Shown here: positions 30,368 to 32,466 of the stretch, piece by piece
Position numbering within the stretch: position 1 is the stretch's first letter
Layout of the letters: every line of letters begins with the position of its first letter
Assembly (NCBI GenBank): GCA_022791495.1
Contig: JAAVZE010000009.1
Coordinates: forward strand, 1 to 32,466
From: Eubacterium sp.
Lineage (GTDB): Bacteria > Bacillota > Clostridia > Lachnospirales > Lachnospiraceae
Length of the DNA: 32,466 nt
Reading direction: 5' to 3'
Notes under the pieces: model-generated
The model's input: the letters and a program-made list of their open reading frames with translations, nothing else
What the model was told of the DNA's origin: nothing
Databases searched by the model: none
Position numbers and translations under genes: made by a program

Positions 30368-31990
30368 TTATTTCATTTTTATTTTATTTTTCTTACTCCA
30401 CTTTGCATATCTTTTAGAACCATCTGTGTTGATATTATAGGCCCTAACTTGAAAATAGTATTTTTTATTTGATTTTAATTTTTTAAGTTTGATACTAGTC
30501 GTTTTAGAAATAAGCTTTTTCGCACCTTTCATAGTAGGCTTTTTAGAATATCTAATTTGATATCCCTTGGCATTTTTAACTTTCTTCCATTTGATCTTAA
30601 CCGTTTTATTACGAACTTTTTCCGAAATAATTTGGGTTCTAGATAATTTTTTGCTTGAAATATTCTCTAACACTTTAGGAATATTTTCGGTCTTTGTTTT
30701 ACCACAACTAATGCACTTATATGTTTTTATTCCTGTTGAAGAAGTTGTGGCAGCCACCACAACTTCTCCCTTATCCCAAGTATGTGTTCCCTTCGTTAAA
30801 AGTGCGGTCTCAGCAAGTGTTGTTTCTTCTGCTGCTTTTTCATCATTAAAATATTTGTCACAAGCATCACAATACCAATAACACTTATTGCCAGCCTCCA
30901 GGCATGTTTCCGCTTTAGCATCTGTTTTCACCAAATTATGTCCTTTTGCCGGAAGTGTTACATCTGCAAGTGTTGTTTCTTCTGTTGCTCTTTCATCATT
31001 AAAATATTTGTGACAAGCATCACAATACCAATAGCACTTATTACCAGCCTCCAGGCATGTTTCCGCTTTAGCATCTGTTTTCACCAAATTATGTCCTTTT
31101 GCTGAAAGTGTTACATCTGCAAGTGTTGTCTCTTCTGTTGCTTTTTCATCATTAAAGTATTTGTCACAAGCATCACAATACCAATAACACTTATTGCCAG
31201 CCTCCAGACATGTTTCCTCTTCAGCATCCGTTTTCACCAAATTATGTCCTTTTGCTGGAAGTGTTACATCTGCAAGTGTTGTTTCTTCTATTGCTCTTTC
31301 ATCTTTAAAATATTTGTGACAAACATCACAATACCAATAGCACTTATTGCCAGCCTCCAGGCATGTTTCCTCTTCAGCATCTATTTTCATCAAATTATGT
31401 CCTTTTGCTGGAATTATTATACTCGAATCCTCTTTTTGTTCCCCACATACTTGACAATGAATTGATTTATTTCCACTTTCTGTACAGTTTGCCTCTTCAT
31501 CCTCTGAATATTCAGTCTCCCAAACATGATCAACCGTAGTAGCAATTATCTCTTTCTTTATTTTATCACATAAAGAGCAGGTATATGTTTTTATTCCATC
31601 TTGAGAACATGTTGGCTCTATTGTAACAACTCCTTCGTCCCAAGTATGTTCCGTTACATTCACTAGAATTTTTTGAGAGGATTGTGATATAGATAATATC
31701 GCAGTACCTGGCGATTTACTTGTTATACTTACTACCGCATAATACCAAGTAACATTCAGAACTGGATCGTTAAATTGCTGAGTACCTGTTATTGAAGCTG
31801 TTGCAACATTAGAATTACTTGAAGATATAGTACGTCCGTATGGTGATGATTGATTTATAGAAATATTAAACGTCCATCCTGCACAATACGTTCTTTCATA
31901 AGTTATTGCTGCTTCAACACATTTCCCCTGCATTCCAAAACTCATCATTGTTACTACAAGCACCAGAAAGCAACTAAAAATTTTTCTCAT
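30368..31990 (-). CDS. Secreted surface-type protein with four Cys-rich tandem repeats and a C-terminal Fn3-like domain
   Basis: The 540-residue product begins with a signal peptide (MRKIFSCFLVLVVTMMSFGM, likely cut near residue 27). Next is a Big-like beta module (about 30-115) with YAVVSITSKSPGTAILSI. Two shorter cysteine pairs follow (YTCSLCD and HCQVCGE). The main feature is four copies of a 51-residue unit with CLEAGNKCYWYCDACDKYF, where CxxxC-like and CxxC cysteines resemble a zinc-ribbon-type knuckle. The end holds HTWDKGEVV with CISCGK and an Fn3-type domain (VKIKWKKVKNAKGYQIRYSK). GGAGGG lies 8 nt before the ATG. No LPxTG or anchor is visible. It is probably an exported surface or extracellular protein; the binding partner is unknown. 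Confidence 0.8.
   Translation of the reverse strand: MRKIFSCFLVLVVTMMSFGMQGKCVEAAITYERTYCAGWTFNISINQSSPYGRTISSSNSNVATASITGTQQFNDPVLNVTWYYAVVSITSKSPGTAILSISQSSQKILVNVTEHTWDEGVVTIEPTCSQDGIKTYTCSLCDKIKKEIIATTVDHVWETEYSEDEEANCTESGNKSIHCQVCGEQKEDSSIIIPAKGHNLMKIDAEEETCLEAGNKCYWYCDVCHKYFKDERAIEETTLADVTLPAKGHNLVKTDAEEETCLEAGNKCYWYCDACDKYFNDEKATEETTLADVTLSAKGHNLVKTDAKAETCLEAGNKCYWYCDACHKYFNDERATEETTLADVTLPAKGHNLVKTDAKAETCLEAGNKCYWYCDACDKYFNDEKAAEETTLAETALLTKGTHTWDKGEVVVAATTSSTGIKTYKCISCGKTKTENIPKVLENISSKKLSRTQIISEKVRNKTVKIKWKKVKNAKGYQIRYSKKPTMKGAKKLISKTTSIKLKKLKSNKKYYFQVRAYNINTDGSKRYAKWSKKNKIKMK
30797..31408 (-). repeat. Four in-frame 153-bp tandem repeats within the surface protein gene
   Basis: The units start with the codons for AKGHNL at 31408, 31255, 31102 and 30949 and are 153 bp apart. 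The DNA is nearly identical between units 2 and 3; units 1 and 4 are more diverged, with several substitutions. The array can change copy number by recombination while staying in frame. Confidence 0.85.
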
Positions 31991-32466
31991 AACAAAGTCC
32001 CTCCATTACTTTTTTGTTAGTTATATAATTAGATAAACACTCCCCACCATTTTGATTATAAAGTCTTGATAACGCATTCTGACACCAATTAAACAATACT
32101 AAAAAGGCTCTATCAAAATCATAACTAGTATGGTCTTGTAATGATATGCTCAATTCCAAAACAATTTTATCCTCGTCCTGTATGCACTCAAGTAATTCCC
32201 GTTTTGTTGGAATAAAATCACCACTATTTAGATAATGCAAATGTTGTATAATGAAAAATACTGATTTACAAGTTATCGGCAACTTTATAACATTATACTC
32301 CCTGTCGGCGTGAATATAGCGGTGGCAAATTTCGTGATATAGATTATTCAAACTTAATTTTACATAGTTTCTTTCATCTTCAATGGTATATGCAGGAACA
32401 AGTTTTTTTAGTTCTCCGTAATAGTCTTTAGTCGTATTCAATAAATGGCATATTTCTAACGGATTC
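31974..32466 (-). CDS. Unidentified protein, 3' part (N-terminus beyond the window)
   Basis: The open frame runs off the right edge of the window; upstream codons NPLEICHLLNTTKDYYGELK are open to the end. About 163 residues are visible, soluble and charged. Visible blocks are NLYHEICHRYIHADREYNVI, VFFIIQHLHYLNSGDFIPTK and DFDRAFLVLFNWCQNALSRL, which read as alpha helices. The arrangement resembles the helical C-terminal half of some nucleotidyltransferase-type proteins, but I cannot assign the family. Its 3' end overlaps the start of the surface protein gene by 17 nt, so the two are translated as one unit. Confidence 0.5.
   Translation of the reverse strand, partial: NPLEICHLLNTTKDYYGELKKLVPAYTIEDERNYVKLSLNNLYHEICHRYIHADREYNVIKLPITCKSVFFIIQHLHYLNSGDFIPTKRELLECIQDEDKIVLELSISLQDHTSYDFDRAFLVLFNWCQNALSRLYNQNGGECLSNYITNKKVMEGLCYEKNF

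Noticed and set aside
30797-31408. Tandem repeats as a CRISPR array
   Set aside because: Units are 153 bp, contiguous, in frame and encode a Cys-rich protein; there are no unique spacers and no cas genes.

Overview
The window looks like a chromosomal accessory stretch of a gut Clostridia genome, probably Lachnospiraceae. The reasons are the Leloir genes with the long second-type GalT, the YesM/YesN-style two-component system, Firmicute ribosome binding sites, secreted proteins with Cys-rich repeats, and IS256-, IS1182- and IS4-type insertion sequence remnants. No species can be named from the sequence.

Layout. (1) 1-281: the 3' end of an IS256-family element. (2) 293-2398: an SPL-type radical SAM protein and a secreted Fn3-like protein, both minus strand. 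(3) 2597-6636: galK-galE-galT on the plus strand, behind a leader that encodes a 17-residue peptide and several mutually exclusive stems. (4) 6620-16642: a minus-strand galactose/glucose uptake and sensing operon, converging on and overlapping galT by 17 nt. In transcription order it has a galactose-binding lipoprotein, MglA, MglC, a YesN-type regulator, a YesM-type kinase, a membrane-anchored binding protein and a second galactose-binding lipoprotein. The transport lipoprotein is a circular permutation of MglB with every sugar-contact residue retained; the second copy has normal order. MglC carries an extra cytoplasmic coiled-coil region of about 175 residues. Together these genes would sense and import galactose or glucose and feed galactose into the Leloir pathway.

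(5) 16738-19360: a minus-strand SnoaL-like / SirTM sirtuin / zinc macrodomain operon for reversible protein ADP-ribosylation. Its TTGACA promoter carries TTGTAAT-N7-RTTACA palindromes. The same palindrome sits on the promoter of an Rrf2-family regulator at 23655-24098, so the regulator probably controls this operon and itself. (6) 19384-23637: an IS-remnant island lies between the regulator and its likely target. It holds a secreted modular GH30 glucuronoxylanase flanked by inverted IS1182-type ends, plus decayed transposases.

(7) 24191-28500: small genes of mostly unknown role (DUF1266, DUF4240, a frameshifted FliG-C-like protein, DUF402, a hypothetical protein and a SAM methyltransferase). 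(8) 28699-30179: an MFS efflux protein under a leader-peptide attenuator. (9) 30368-32466: a secreted protein with four 153-bp Cys-rich repeats and the 3' part of an unidentified gene.

Coding calls rest on translated motifs and ribosome binding sites read by eye. No database search, structure prediction or folding calculation was run.
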